Below are positions 24,420 to 32,249 of a DNA stretch of 64,000 bases, one piece after another. This stretch comes from Streptacidiphilus jiangxiensis (GTDB taxonomy: Bacteria > Actinomycetota > Actinomycetes > Streptomycetales > Streptomycetaceae): the NCBI RefSeq assembly GCF_900109465.1, contig NZ_FOAZ01000028.1:1-64000 (forward strand). The letters are read 5' to 3'. The position numbers and the translations under genes are program-made. Below the pieces are notes generated by a model. That model ran no database searches and was not told the DNA's origin. It saw only the letters and a list, made by a program, of their open reading frames with translations. Each line of letters opens with the position of its first letter. Positions within the stretch are counted from its first letter, which is position 1.

Positions 24420-26240
24420 ATGTCAGCGACAACGCCCCGGCCCTCGGAGCGTGCGGCGGCCGGAGGGCAGGCGTTCGTGGAGCAGGGACGAGTGGAGCGG
24501 GAGGAGACGCCGTTGTCCCTGCCCGACTCCGTCCGGGCGGCGCGCGCCGGGGCGTTCCGCTGGGACCTGGCCGACGGTGCCATCCACTGGGACCAGGCCG
24601 TCTGCGACCTCGTCGGCGTGGCGCCGGACGACTTCGACGGCCGCGCCGACGCCTTCTTCTCCGCCCTGCACGCCTCCGACGCGGCCCGCCTGGCGGCGGC
24701 CACCGCCGAGGTGCTGGAACGCGGTGGCCGCTACCGCAACCACTACCGCATCGCCCGCCGGGACGGCGGCGAGCGCCTGATCGAGGAGCGGGGCGAGGTC
24801 GTCCTCGGCCCCGACGGGCGCCCCGCCCGGGTGATCGGCCTGCTGCTCGACCGCACCGACGACGGCCCCGACCCCGGCTACGCCGCCAACGCCACGGCCT
24901 CCCTGGAGACCGCCGGCCGCGCGCAGAGGGTCCCTGCCCGCCTGCACCCCGTCGCCCCGGTCGACGCGCCGCCCGCGCAGTCGTCCGACTCCTTCCTGCT
25001 GACCATCACCCGCGCGCTCTCCCGGGCCACCACGGCCGTCGACATCATGCGCGTGCTCACCGACATCGCCCGGCCCGCGCTCAACGCCGAGACGCTGCTC
25101 ATCCACCTGACCCCCGACGGCAACCTGGCCGGCATCGGCCGGCGTCCCCTGCACGAGCCACAGCCGGAGTCCTTGCACCCGCTGCGGCCTGCGGCGGCCG
25201 CGGTGATGCGACGGGCGGTGGAGCAGGAACAGCCGGTCTTCGTCGAGGGCGTCTCCGCGCCGCCCCCGCCCGGCGAGCGGCCGCTGGTCCGGTCCTGGGC
25301 GGTGCTGCCGCTGATCGCCGCGGGCGAGAGGATCGGCGGCTGCATCGTCGGCTACCACGGCGTGCGGCGCTTCGACGAGCAGCAGCGCGCGACGTTCACC
25401 GCGCTCGGCGGCATCGTCGCCCAGGCGCTGGGCCGCGCCCTGCTCTTCGACGCGGAACACCAGCGCGCCACGGAGCTGCAGCGCGTGATGCTGCCGCGCC
25501 GCGTGCCCGCCGTCCCCGACCACACCGTGGCCACCCGGTACCGGCCCGGCACGGCGGGCATGGAGGTCGGCGGCGACTGGTACGAGGTGCTGGAGCTGGA
25601 GCCGGACGGGCAGGGCCCGCGCGTCGGCCTGGTGATCGGCGACGTCCAGGGCCACAGCGCGCACGCCTCCGGCGTGATGGGCCAGCTGCGGGTGGCGCTG
25701 CGCGCCTTCGCCCGCGAGGGCCACGACCCCGCGGTGGTGCTGGAACGCACCGGCCGCCTGCTGGCGGAGCTGGACACCGGTCTCTTCGCGACCTGCTGCT
25801 ACGCGACGCTGGACACGGCCACCGGCCGACTCCTCGCCGCCCGCGCGGGCCACCCCCTGCCGGTCCTCACGGACGCGGCGGGCACCCCGCGTGAGCTCGA
25901 CCTCCCCGGCGGCCCGCCCCTCGGCATCGACCCGACGGCGTCGTACCCGCTGTCGGAGCACCGGCTGTCGCCGGGCGACACCCTGCTGCTCTACACCGAC
26001 GGCCTGATCGAGGACCGCGCCGAGCACTACGACAACTCGGTCCGCCGCCTGCTCGGCCTACTGGCCTCCCATGCCCCGGCCCGCCCCCTGGAGTCCTTGG
26101 CCGACGCCCTCGTGGACGCCCGGCCTCACTCCTCCCCCGCCCGCGACGACCTCGCCCTGTTGCTGGTCCGCCGGGACGGCGGCCGGGGGCGCGAGGAACT
26201 GCGCGAGAAACCACCCGAGGCGGATGGCCCTGCGCGCTGA
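24420..26240 (+). CDS. PAS-GAF-PP2C (SpoIIE-type) serine phosphatase
   Basis: 606 residues. A PAS-like sensor domain (about 40-145; AGAFRWDLADGAIHWDQAVCDLVG), a GAF domain (about 190-350; ITRALSRATTAVDIMRVLTDIARPAL) and a C-terminal SpoIIE/PP2C phosphatase (about 360-585) follow in order. Metal-binding signatures are visible in the phosphatase: EVGGDWYEVLEL, GDVQGHSAHASGVMGQLR, LLLYTDGLIE and RDDLALLLVR. Such proteins dephosphorylate anti-anti-sigma factors in stress and development signalling; no partner is adjacent. The last 18 or so residues (RGREELREK...) are encoded by the left arm of a repeat element, so the C-terminus is not native to the domain. Confidence 0.9.
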   Translation: MSATTPRPSERAAAGGQAFVEQGRVEREETPLSLPDSVRAARAGAFRWDLADGAIHWDQAVCDLVGVAPDDFDGRADAFFSALHASDAARLAAATAEVLERGGRYRNHYRIARRDGGERLIEERGEVVLGPDGRPARVIGLLLDRTDDGPDPGYAANATASLETAGRAQRVPARLHPVAPVDAPPAQSSDSFLLTITRALSRATTAVDIMRVLTDIARPALNAETLLIHLTPDGNLAGIGRRPLHEPQPESLHPLRPAAAAVMRRAVEQEQPVFVEGVSAPPPPGERPLVRSWAVLPLIAAGERIGGCIVGYHGVRRFDEQQRATFTALGGIVAQALGRALLFDAEHQRATELQRVMLPRRVPAVPDHTVATRYRPGTAGMEVGGDWYEVLELEPDGQGPRVGLVIGDVQGHSAHASGVMGQLRVALRAFAREGHDPAVVLERTGRLLAELDTGLFATCCYATLDTATGRLLAARAGHPLPVLTDAAGTPRELDLPGGPPLGIDPTASYPLSEHRLSPGDTLLLYTDGLIEDRAEHYDNSVRRLLGLLASHAPARPLESLADALVDARPHSSPARDDLALLLVRRDGGRGREELREKPPEADGPAR

Positions 26241-26286
26241 GGACCATCTGCTCGTCAGTGGCTTGTCGCGCAGTTCTCCGCGCCCC
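26187..26286. repeat. Long palindromic repeat element, copy 2
   Basis: GGGGCGCGAGGAACTGCGCG at 26187-26206 (plus A26207) pairs with 26266-26286 with only two mismatches; the interior contains GGATGG and CCATC arms and TCAGTGGCTTGTCG shared with copy 1. The left arm is inside the PP2C coding sequence and the stop codon is in the interior. The external tail GCAACTACCTGCGGG (26295 on) is also shared with copy 1. Confidence 0.85.
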
Positions 26287-26318
26287 TGGAGGTGGCAACT
26301 ACCTGCGGGAGCGAACAC

Positions 26319-27359
26319 TCAGGCGTTCGTCTCCAGCGTGAGGTAGCTCCCCAGCGCGCGCAGGAAGTCCGCGGCGTCGAAGGCCGCGCCCGCGGAGGCC
26401 ACGCCGGAGGCGAGCACGCGGCCGGCGAGGACGCGGGCGACCGCCTCGACCGCGAGCGGGGCGCTGATGGCGTAGATGTCCTGGCCCGAGGCGACCGCGC
26501 GGCGCTCGACCCCGCCCGCGCGGACGCGGACGTCGACGACGAAGGTCTGCGCCGAACGGCCGCGCTCGTCCACCGGGGTCGGCGCCTCGGCGCCCGACGC
26601 GAGATCGGCCGCCGCGACAGCGGTCATGTGGCTGCGCACCTCGGAGACGGTCAGGTGAGTGGGGACGGTGACGACATCCGCCATGGTGAACTCGGCGATG
26701 ACCTTCTGCGGCCCGAGCGGCTCCGGGAAGTCCCACTCCGACGTCGGCAGCGCCTCGTCGTGGTGCACCAGGCGTCCGCCGGTGAAGCGGATCCGGCGCC
26801 CGCCGCGCCGCTCCGCCGAGACCGCGCCGGCGGCGAGCGTGCCGGCGGTGGGGTGCCAGCTGCTGAGGCCGTAGGCGATGTCCACCTCGTCGGCCGCCGT
26901 CCAGTCGCCCATGGCGGTGGTGACCAGCAGGTCGCCGAGGCCGCCGAAGAAGGCCATGGCCGGGACCACGGGGACGCCCGCCGCTCGGGCCGGTTCCGCG
27001 TACTGCTCGAAGGTGTCGAGGTTGGCCTCCAGCTCGGCGGCCACGTCGACGTAGGGGATCCGGGCGCGCAGTGCCGCCTCGATGACCGGGCCCGCGGTCG
27101 AGGCGAACGGACCGGCGCAGTTGACCACGGCCGCGGCGCCCGCGAACGCGCGGTCGAGGGCGTCCGGGTCGTCGACGGACGCGGGGCGTGCCTCCAGGCC
27201 CGGCCACTGCGCCGCGAGCGCCCGCAGCTTCGCCTCGTCGCGGCCGACGAGCAGCGGAACGAAGCCGCGCTCGCGCAGCTCCGCCACCACGAACCGCCCG
27301 GTGTGCCCGTAGGCACCGAACACTGCGACCGTCCGCCCCTGAACCGAACCCGAACCCAT
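26319..27359 (-). CDS. Saccharopine dehydrogenase-like NAD(P)-binding oxidoreductase
   Basis: 346 residues from ATG 27359, preceded by GGGGAGCGGGTC. N-terminal Rossmann fold with VAVFGAYGHTGRFVVAELRERG (GxxGxxG-type loop, about 11-25) and VGRDEAKL, then the catenated VVNCAGPFASTAGPVIEAALRARIPYVDVAAE seen in saccharopine dehydrogenase/trans-acting enoyl reductase proteins. Substrate unknown. It is divergent from a GlxA-type regulator gene with an inverted repeat in between, so it is a likely target of that regulator. It is convergent with the phosphatase across repeat copy 2. Confidence 0.85.
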   Translation of the reverse strand: MGSGSVQGRTVAVFGAYGHTGRFVVAELRERGFVPLLVGRDEAKLRALAAQWPGLEARPASVDDPDALDRAFAGAAAVVNCAGPFASTAGPVIEAALRARIPYVDVAAELEANLDTFEQYAEPARAAGVPVVPAMAFFGGLGDLLVTTAMGDWTAADEVDIAYGLSSWHPTAGTLAAGAVSAERRGGRRIRFTGGRLVHHDEALPTSEWDFPEPLGPQKVIAEFTMADVVTVPTHLTVSEVRSHMTAVAAADLASGAEAPTPVDERGRSAQTFVVDVRVRAGGVERRAVASGQDIYAISAPLAVEAVARVLAGRVLASGVASAGAAFDAADFLRALGSYLTLETNA

Positions 27360-27432
27360 GACCCGCTCCCCTGTCGTGCTTGATCGGTGGTGACCCACTG
27401 CCACGATCCTGTCGCGGACCGCCCGCCGGGAC

Positions 27433-27470
27433 TAGTGTCCGGAACGACATGACCCGTACACTTCCGGACA
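27433..27470 (+). promoter_or_regulatory. Promoter and inverted repeat at the GlxA-type regulator start
   Basis: TAGTGT (27433-27438) is a good -10 placed 10 nt before ATG 27449, implying a leaderless transcript. TGTCCGGAA (27436-27444) and TTCCGGACA (27462-27470) are perfect inverted arms 17 bp apart that straddle the start, a plausible autoregulatory operator. Confidence 0.5.
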
Positions 27471-28420
27471 TGACCTCGACCCGCCCGCACACCGTCGCGC
27501 TCGCCGCGACCGACGGGATGCTGCACTTCGAACTGGCGCTGGCCACCGAGGTGTTCGGCTCACGGCCGGACGCCGTGCCGGGCCCCTGGTACGAGGTGGC
27601 GATCTGCGGCCCGCGCGCCGTCCGGGTCGGGCGGTTCCTGGTCGAGCCCGACGCCGGCCTCGACCGGCTGGCCCGGGCGGACACCGTGATCGTCCCGGCG
27701 CTGGCCGACGTCGACCAGGACCCGCCCGCTGATCTGGTCGCCGCGGTGCGCGCGGCACACGCGGCGGGCGCGCGGGTGGTCTCGCTCTGCACGGGCGTCT
27801 TCGCCCTGGCCGCCGCCGGGCTGCTGGACGGGCTGCGCGCCACCACACACTGGGCCCACACCGAGGCGCTGGCGGCGCGGTACCCGCTCGTGACGGTCGA
27901 CCCGGACGTGCTCTACGTCGACAACGGGCGCGTCCTGAGCTCCGCCGGGAAGGCGGCGGCGATGGACCTGTGCCTGCACCTGGTCCGGCTGGACCGCGGC
28001 TCGGCGGTGGCGAACGCCGTCGCCCGCCGTCTGGTGGTGCCGCCCCACCGCGCGGGCGGCCAGGCGCAGTTCGTCGCCACACCGGTGCCCGCACAGGACG
28101 GCGACGCGCTGGCCGAGCTGATCCCGTGGGTGATGGCGCGGCTGGACCAGCCGCTGACGGTCGAGGACCTGGCCCGCCACGCCCATATGAGCTCCCGTCA
28201 CCTGGCCCGCCAGTTCCGCGCGGTGACCGGCACCACGCCGCTCCAGTGGCTGCTGACGCAGCGGATCCGGCGCGCCCAGGAGCTGTTGGAGACGACGGAC
28301 GACAGCGTCGACGCCGTCGCCTCGGCCACCGGCATGGGCACCGGTACCACCCTGCGCCGCCACTTCCACCGCACCCTCGGCGTCCCACCGGACACCTACC
28401 GGCGCACCTTCCGCACCTGA
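27449..28420 (+). CDS. GlxA-family AraC-type regulator (DJ-1/PfpI + HTH)
   Basis: 323 residues. The N-terminal DJ-1/PfpI-like domain (about 10-180; FELALATEVFGSRP, SLCTGVFALAAAGLLDGLRATTHW with the conserved Cys elbow) senses an unknown ligand. The C-terminal AraC domain (about 225-320; LTVEDLARHAHMSSRHLARQF, GTTPLQWLLTQRIRRAQELL) binds DNA. An alternative ATG at 27470 would place an inverted repeat wholly upstream. It is divergent from the saccharopine dehydrogenase-like gene, which it probably controls. Confidence 0.9.
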   Translation: MTRTLPDMTSTRPHTVALAATDGMLHFELALATEVFGSRPDAVPGPWYEVAICGPRAVRVGRFLVEPDAGLDRLARADTVIVPALADVDQDPPADLVAAVRAAHAAGARVVSLCTGVFALAAAGLLDGLRATTHWAHTEALAARYPLVTVDPDVLYVDNGRVLSSAGKAAAMDLCLHLVRLDRGSAVANAVARRLVVPPHRAGGQAQFVATPVPAQDGDALAELIPWVMARLDQPLTVEDLARHAHMSSRHLARQFRAVTGTTPLQWLLTQRIRRAQELLETTDDSVDAVASATGMGTGTTLRRHFHRTLGVPPDTYRRTFRT

Positions 28421-28533
28421 GCGCAGAGCCTGGACCTCGGTGACGCGGATCGGGACCTTCGCCCCTCCGGGCGGGTGCGCGGACCTGCCTACGGTGGGGA
28501 GATCCCCGACCGTCGACAGACAGGACCACGCAC

Positions 28534-29304
28534 ATGGCCCCCGGCACGAGCACCCGCACGAATCACCGGCGTCGCCGCAACGCCGTGGTGGCCGGTGCCG
28601 TGGTGGCGGCGCTGCTGGCGGGCAGCGGGGTGGCCTGGGCGATCGCCGCCAAGGGCTCGGAGGCCTCGGAGGGATCGGACTCGGCGAGCACGGCCGTCGA
28701 AGGCCCGCTCGTCGTGCCGGCGCACGCGACGGGCAAGGACGGCACGGTGATCACCTACGGCAGGGCCGACGCGCCGAACACCGTCTCGGTCCACGAGGAC
28801 ATGCGCTGCCCGTTCTGCGAGAAGTTCGAGACCGCGCTCGGGCCGACACTCACCGCGATGGCGGACCAGGGCAAGCTCAAGATCGAGTTCCGTATGGCCG
28901 CGTTCCTCGACAAGAACCTCGGCGGCAAGGGCTCGAAGACCGCGCTGGCCGCGCTCGGCGCCGCGCTCAACGAGAGCCCGCAGAAGTTCAAGCAGTACCA
29001 CGACGTGCTGTACCGGGCGCAGCCGGAGAAGGAGACGACGGACACCTACGGCTCCACCGCCAATCTGCTCGAACTGGCGAACAAGGTCGACGGCCTGCGC
29101 ACCCCTGCCTTCAACAAGGCGGTCAAGGAGGGTACTTACCTGCCGTGGGCGCAGAAGGTCGCCGACGCCTTCTACGAGGGCGATGTGACCGGCACGCCCA
29201 CGGTCGAGGTCAACGGCACGAAGATCGGTGTGATCGGCCAGGACCGCGAGGCGATCGCGGTGGCGGACTTCACCGCGCAGGTCGACGCCGCGCTCAAGAA
29301 GTAG
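28534..29304 (+). CDS. Membrane-anchored DsbA-like thioredoxin-fold protein
   Basis: 256 residues. A positively charged N-terminus and one hydrophobic segment (about 17-38) anchor or export the protein. A DsbA/thioredoxin_4 domain follows, with active site CPFC at residues 92-95 in HEDMRCPFCEKFE. The cis-Pro motif VTGTPTVEVNG is near 222-232. It likely catalyses extracytoplasmic thiol-disulfide exchange. An alpha-helical insertion lies between the two motifs as in DsbA. It is convergent with a small Cys-rich gene that ends 4 bp away. Confidence 0.9.
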   Translation: MAPGTSTRTNHRRRRNAVVAGAVVAALLAGSGVAWAIAAKGSEASEGSDSASTAVEGPLVVPAHATGKDGTVITYGRADAPNTVSVHEDMRCPFCEKFETALGPTLTAMADQGKLKIEFRMAAFLDKNLGGKGSKTALAALGAALNESPQKFKQYHDVLYRAQPEKETTDTYGSTANLLELANKVDGLRTPAFNKAVKEGTYLPWAQKVADAFYEGDVTGTPTVEVNGTKIGVIGQDREAIAVADFTAQVDAALKK

Positions 29305-29308
29305 GGCC

Positions 29309-29470
29309 TCAGCGACCGAAGGGCCACCAGCCCTTGCGGGCCGGCTTCGGCTCGGACGCACAGGTGCACCGCTGGGCGGCGGGGACGCCCGACAGGACCT
29401 GGTCGACGTGCTGGCCGCAGCCGGCGTAGGTGTACTTCTGGCAGCGGCGGCAGGTGACGCGACGGCACAT
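29309..29470 (-). CDS. Small cysteine-rich protein, 53 aa
   Basis: ATG 29470 to TGA 29309 encodes 53 residues beginning MCRRVTCRRCQKYTYAGCGQ, then HVDQVLSGVPAAQRCTC, ending KGWWPFGR. The pattern CxxxxCxxC...C...CxC suggests a zinc knuckle. A strong GAGGAG lies 9 nt before the ATG, and codon bias is coding. It resembles small actinobacterial proteins with the same MCR-x-VTC-x-x-C-x-K-x-T-AGCGQH opening; I know no function. It lies between the DsbA-like gene (convergent) and a DUF302 gene upstream on the same strand. Confidence 0.82.
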   Translation of the reverse strand: MCRRVTCRRCQKYTYAGCGQHVDQVLSGVPAAQRCTCASEPKPARKGWWPFGR

Positions 29471-29499
29471 GGTGGCTCTGCTCCTCGGTGGGGTGGGGT

Positions 29500-29889
29500 T
29501 CAGACGAGCGCGGCGAGCGCCGCGTCGAGGCGGGTGGTGGCCTCCTCAGCGACGGCCCGCAGGCCCTCGGCGTCGGAGAGGCGGACCATCATGCCCGAGT
29601 CGACCGCCTGCACCAGGACGTGCTCGTCCTCGCGCCGCACCACGACGTTGCACGGCAGCAGCAGCCCGAGGTTGCGGTCGGCGGAGACCGCCGCGTAGGC
29701 GAGCGCCGGGTTGCAGGCGCCGAGGATCAGGTAGTCCTCCAGCTCCTCGCCGAGCTTGGCCTTCATGGTGGCGGTGAGGTCGATCTCGGTGATCACACCG
29801 AAGCCCTGCGTGGCGAGCGCCTCCCGGACCGCCGAGACGGCGGCCGGGAAGTCGGTGGTGTCGATCCGGACAGTGCGGTCGTAGCTCAT
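29500..29889 (-). CDS. DUF302 family protein
   Basis: 129 residues from ATG 29889 (GGAGGGC immediately upstream). Contains the DUF302 core: [36 protein letters not shown] and [12 protein letters not shown], with the conserved Cys residues in GACNP and LPCNV. Members are found with rhodaneses, CsoR-type repressors and persulfide or copper genes. Consistent with this, a TACCCC-CA-GGGGTA palindrome overlaps its promoter. The CsoR gene itself is not in the window. Confidence 0.85.
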   Translation of the reverse strand: MSYDRTVRIDTTDFPAAVSAVREALATQGFGVITEIDLTATMKAKLGEELEDYLILGACNPALAYAAVSADRNLGLLLPCNVVVRREDEHVLVQAVDSGMMVRLSDAEGLRAVAEEATTRLDAALAALV

Positions 29890-29900
29890 GCCCTCCACTA

Positions 29901-29914
29901 TACCCCCAGGGGTA
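29901..29914. promoter_or_regulatory. CsoR/CstR-like operator
   Basis: TACCCC-CA-GGGGTA is the G/C-tract palindrome typical of CsoR-family operators. On the minus strand it abuts a TATAGT -10-like hexamer (29903-29898), just upstream of the DUF302 start at 29889. Confidence 0.6.
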
Positions 29915-29917
29915 ATT

Positions 29918-31123
29918 TCACGTGGCCAGGTGTCGAGCCAGGAAGCGCCGCACCGCCCGCCGCACCTCCGGCACCGAGACCTCCGGCGCGACCGCGCCGA
30001 CCAGCCCGGACCGGGCCGCCGCCGTGACCAGGCCATCGGCCTGGAGCTGCGGGACCATCGCCGCGAGGTCGGTGAACACGTAGTGGTTCGCCTGCGCGAA
30101 CTGCGCCCGGCGCGCCCGCGGCCCCGAGCGGCCGAGCAGCGCCGACCAGGAGACGTCCAGCTGCGCGCGGAAGGAGGCGCCGTCGGTGCCGAGCAGCAGC
30201 AGCGGGCGGTCCGTGCCGTCGGCCGCGACGGGGAACAGCGGCCCGTCGGCGTAGTCGAGAAAGCCCTCCAGATTGACGGCCGCCCGCACCCGCCGGTCGT
30301 CGTGGAGCAGCTCGGCGACGGCGCTGCCGCCCGCCGAGTGGCCGTAGGCGGCGACCCGCCGCAGGTCCAGGGTCTCGGCGAGACCGTCGGGCAGCGGCAG
30401 CGGCAGCGACGGCGCCACGGCGAGCTGGTCGAGGACGAAGCGCAGGTCCGCGATCCGGGTGTCGATCATGGTGCGGTACTGGGACGGGTCGTTGCGCGGG
30501 TCGCCGCGGAACACCGTCCTGCGCACGAGGGAGGTGCGGAAGGCGGTCGTGGCGGGGAACTGGACCGCCGCCGCGTCGCCCGGATGGTCGACGGAGACGA
30601 CCACGGCGCCGTGGCTCGCCAGCTCCTCGGCCAGGGTGGTGCCGAGGCCGCGCGGATCGCCGCCGGCGGGGCTGTGCAGCAGCACCGGGCGTCGTCCGGG
30701 CAGCACCGGCGCGTCGGGGTAGGAGTGGGAGACGGTCGCGGCCCAGTCCACTCCGGAGGACGGCAGTCCCTGCTCGCTGCCCTGCGGGGCGAGGGCGCCG
30801 AAGACCGTGGCGACCTGGGACGGCAGTTGCGGCGCCGGGCCCGTCCCGCCGATGGCGACGGCGGGGTAGTAGAGCGTCAGCATCAGCTCCCGGACGGGAA
30901 ACTTGGCCGGGTTCCACGGGTCGGGCCGGGAGTCGTCGACGAGGTAGAGCTCGTGCCGCCCGACGGGGTGCGGCCCGGTCGGCGCCGGGAGGGTCAGCGT
31001 GACGCCGGACGCGTCGGCGGCCGAGGCGGAGGCCCTGGTGGGTGTGCCCAGCAGCAGGGCGGCCGAGCCCAGCAGGGACGAGGCGATGACGGTGCGTCGG
31101 TTCAGGACGCGCTCAGTGATCAT
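29918..31123 (-). CDS. Secreted alpha/beta hydrolase (PAF-acetylhydrolase/lipase-like)
   Basis: 401 residues. The N-terminus ([20 protein letters not shown]...ASA) is a signal peptide with a Tat-like twin-arginine. The alpha/beta-hydrolase fold carries nucleophile elbow YGHSAGGSA (Ser near residue 265), an oxyanion-side [23 protein letters not shown], and a His in ANHYVFTD. The pattern with DLRFVLDQL and VNLEGF fits secreted platelet-activating-factor acetylhydrolase/lipase proteins of Streptomyces. The stop is 3 bp from the DUF302 operator. It stands alone, divergent from a DUF5937 regulator. Confidence 0.85.
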   Translation of the reverse strand: MITERVLNRRTVIASSLLGSAALLLGTPTRASASAADASGVTLTLPAPTGPHPVGRHELYLVDDSRPDPWNPAKFPVRELMLTLYYPAVAIGGTGPAPQLPSQVATVFGALAPQGSEQGLPSSGVDWAATVSHSYPDAPVLPGRRPVLLHSPAGGDPRGLGTTLAEELASHGAVVVSVDHPGDAAAVQFPATTAFRTSLVRRTVFRGDPRNDPSQYRTMIDTRIADLRFVLDQLAVAPSLPLPLPDGLAETLDLRRVAAYGHSAGGSAVAELLHDDRRVRAAVNLEGFLDYADGPLFPVAADGTDRPLLLLGTDGASFRAQLDVSWSALLGRSGPRARRAQFAQANHYVFTDLAAMVPQLQADGLVTAAARSGLVGAVAPEVSVPEVRRAVRRFLARHLAT

Positions 31124-31205
31124 GTCCGCATCCTGACCTCGGCGTCCGTGCGCGGGCGATCCTTTAGGCTCGGGCCTCAAGGATGGCGGCGAGCCGGGAG
31201 GGGCC

Positions 31206-32207
31206 ATGCTCCGGATCCACTTCACCCCGGCCGACCTCGCCCGCGTCTCCGTCGCGCCGAGGCCGGCGCCCGCGCAGGAGCTGAACGTCGCGCTGACGCT
31301 GGCGTGCCGTCCGGACGGCGGGGTGCTCCACGGCACCTGGCGCCGTCGCGCGCTGCGCGGCCTGACCCGGGCCGCGCGTCCGCTGGCCGAGCTGGTGCCG
31401 GCCGGTCGCGCACCGGGGTTCCTCGACAGCACCGCCGACTCGCTGCCGCAGGCGCTGGACCGGCTGCGCGCCACCCCGCCGGTCGTCGTCCGTGGCGAGC
31501 TCGAGCGCGTCTACGCCCCCGTCCGCACCCCGGCGCCCGCCTGGATCCACGACCTGAGCCGGGGCGAGGACGCCGCATGGCGGACGCTCGCCCACGCGCA
31601 GCGGGCCGCGTTCGCCGCACTGCTGGAGCCGGTCTGGGAGCAGGTGCGCGACCTGCACCACGCCGAGTTCGTCCGGCGGGCCGTGCAGCTTGCCGAGGGC
31701 GGGGTCGGCGCGGTGCTGGCGGGTCTCGTGCCGGGCGCCCGGCTGGAGGGCACGGTGTGGACGCTGCCGCAGGACGCGCCCCGCGAGGTCCGGCTCGACG
31801 GGCGCGGGCTGCTGCTCCTGCCGACCTTCCACGGATCCGGTGGCGGCGTGCTGCTCAGCGACCTGCCCGCACTGCCGGACCGCCCGGTGGTGGTCACCTA
31901 TCCGGCCGGTCCGGGTCTGCCGCCGCGGGCGGACGGCGCGACGGGCGCCGAGGCGCTCGGCCGCGTGCTCGGCGGCACGCGGACGGAACTGCTGCACCTG
32001 CTCGGCGAGCAGCGGACCACCTCCGACCTGGCCCGGGAGCTGCGGGTCAGCGCGGCGACGGTCTCCGCGCACACGGCGGCGCTGCGCGGCGCGGGGCTGA
32101 TCGCCACCGTCCGGGCCGGCAAGGCCGTGCTGCACCGACGCACCGCACTGGGCGGCCTGCTGCTCCGCGGCGGCGCGAGCGGGTATGACGGAGACGGCAC
32201 GTCCTGA
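31206..32207 (+). CDS. ArsR-type regulator with DUF5937 domain
   Basis: 333 residues. It starts MLRIHFTPADLARVSVAPRPAP, the signature opening of DUF5937 proteins, an N-terminal alpha-rich domain of unknown ligand. A C-terminal winged helix follows (about 265-320; TRTELLHLLGEQRTTSDLARELRVSAATVSAHTAALRGAGLI). These regulators are common beside secreted enzymes and efflux genes. It is divergent from the secreted hydrolase (83 bp between starts) and upstream of the alpha-mannosidase gene, so either could be a target. Confidence 0.85.
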   Translation: MLRIHFTPADLARVSVAPRPAPAQELNVALTLACRPDGGVLHGTWRRRALRGLTRAARPLAELVPAGRAPGFLDSTADSLPQALDRLRATPPVVVRGELERVYAPVRTPAPAWIHDLSRGEDAAWRTLAHAQRAAFAALLEPVWEQVRDLHHAEFVRRAVQLAEGGVGAVLAGLVPGARLEGTVWTLPQDAPREVRLDGRGLLLLPTFHGSGGGVLLSDLPALPDRPVVVTYPAGPGLPPRADGATGAEALGRVLGGTRTELLHLLGEQRTTSDLARELRVSAATVSAHTAALRGAGLIATVRAGKAVLHRRTALGGLLLRGGASGYDGDGTS

Positions 32208-32249
32208 CCACCCCCGGTGAAGCGCCGGGATCCGACGGGAGTCACCGCC

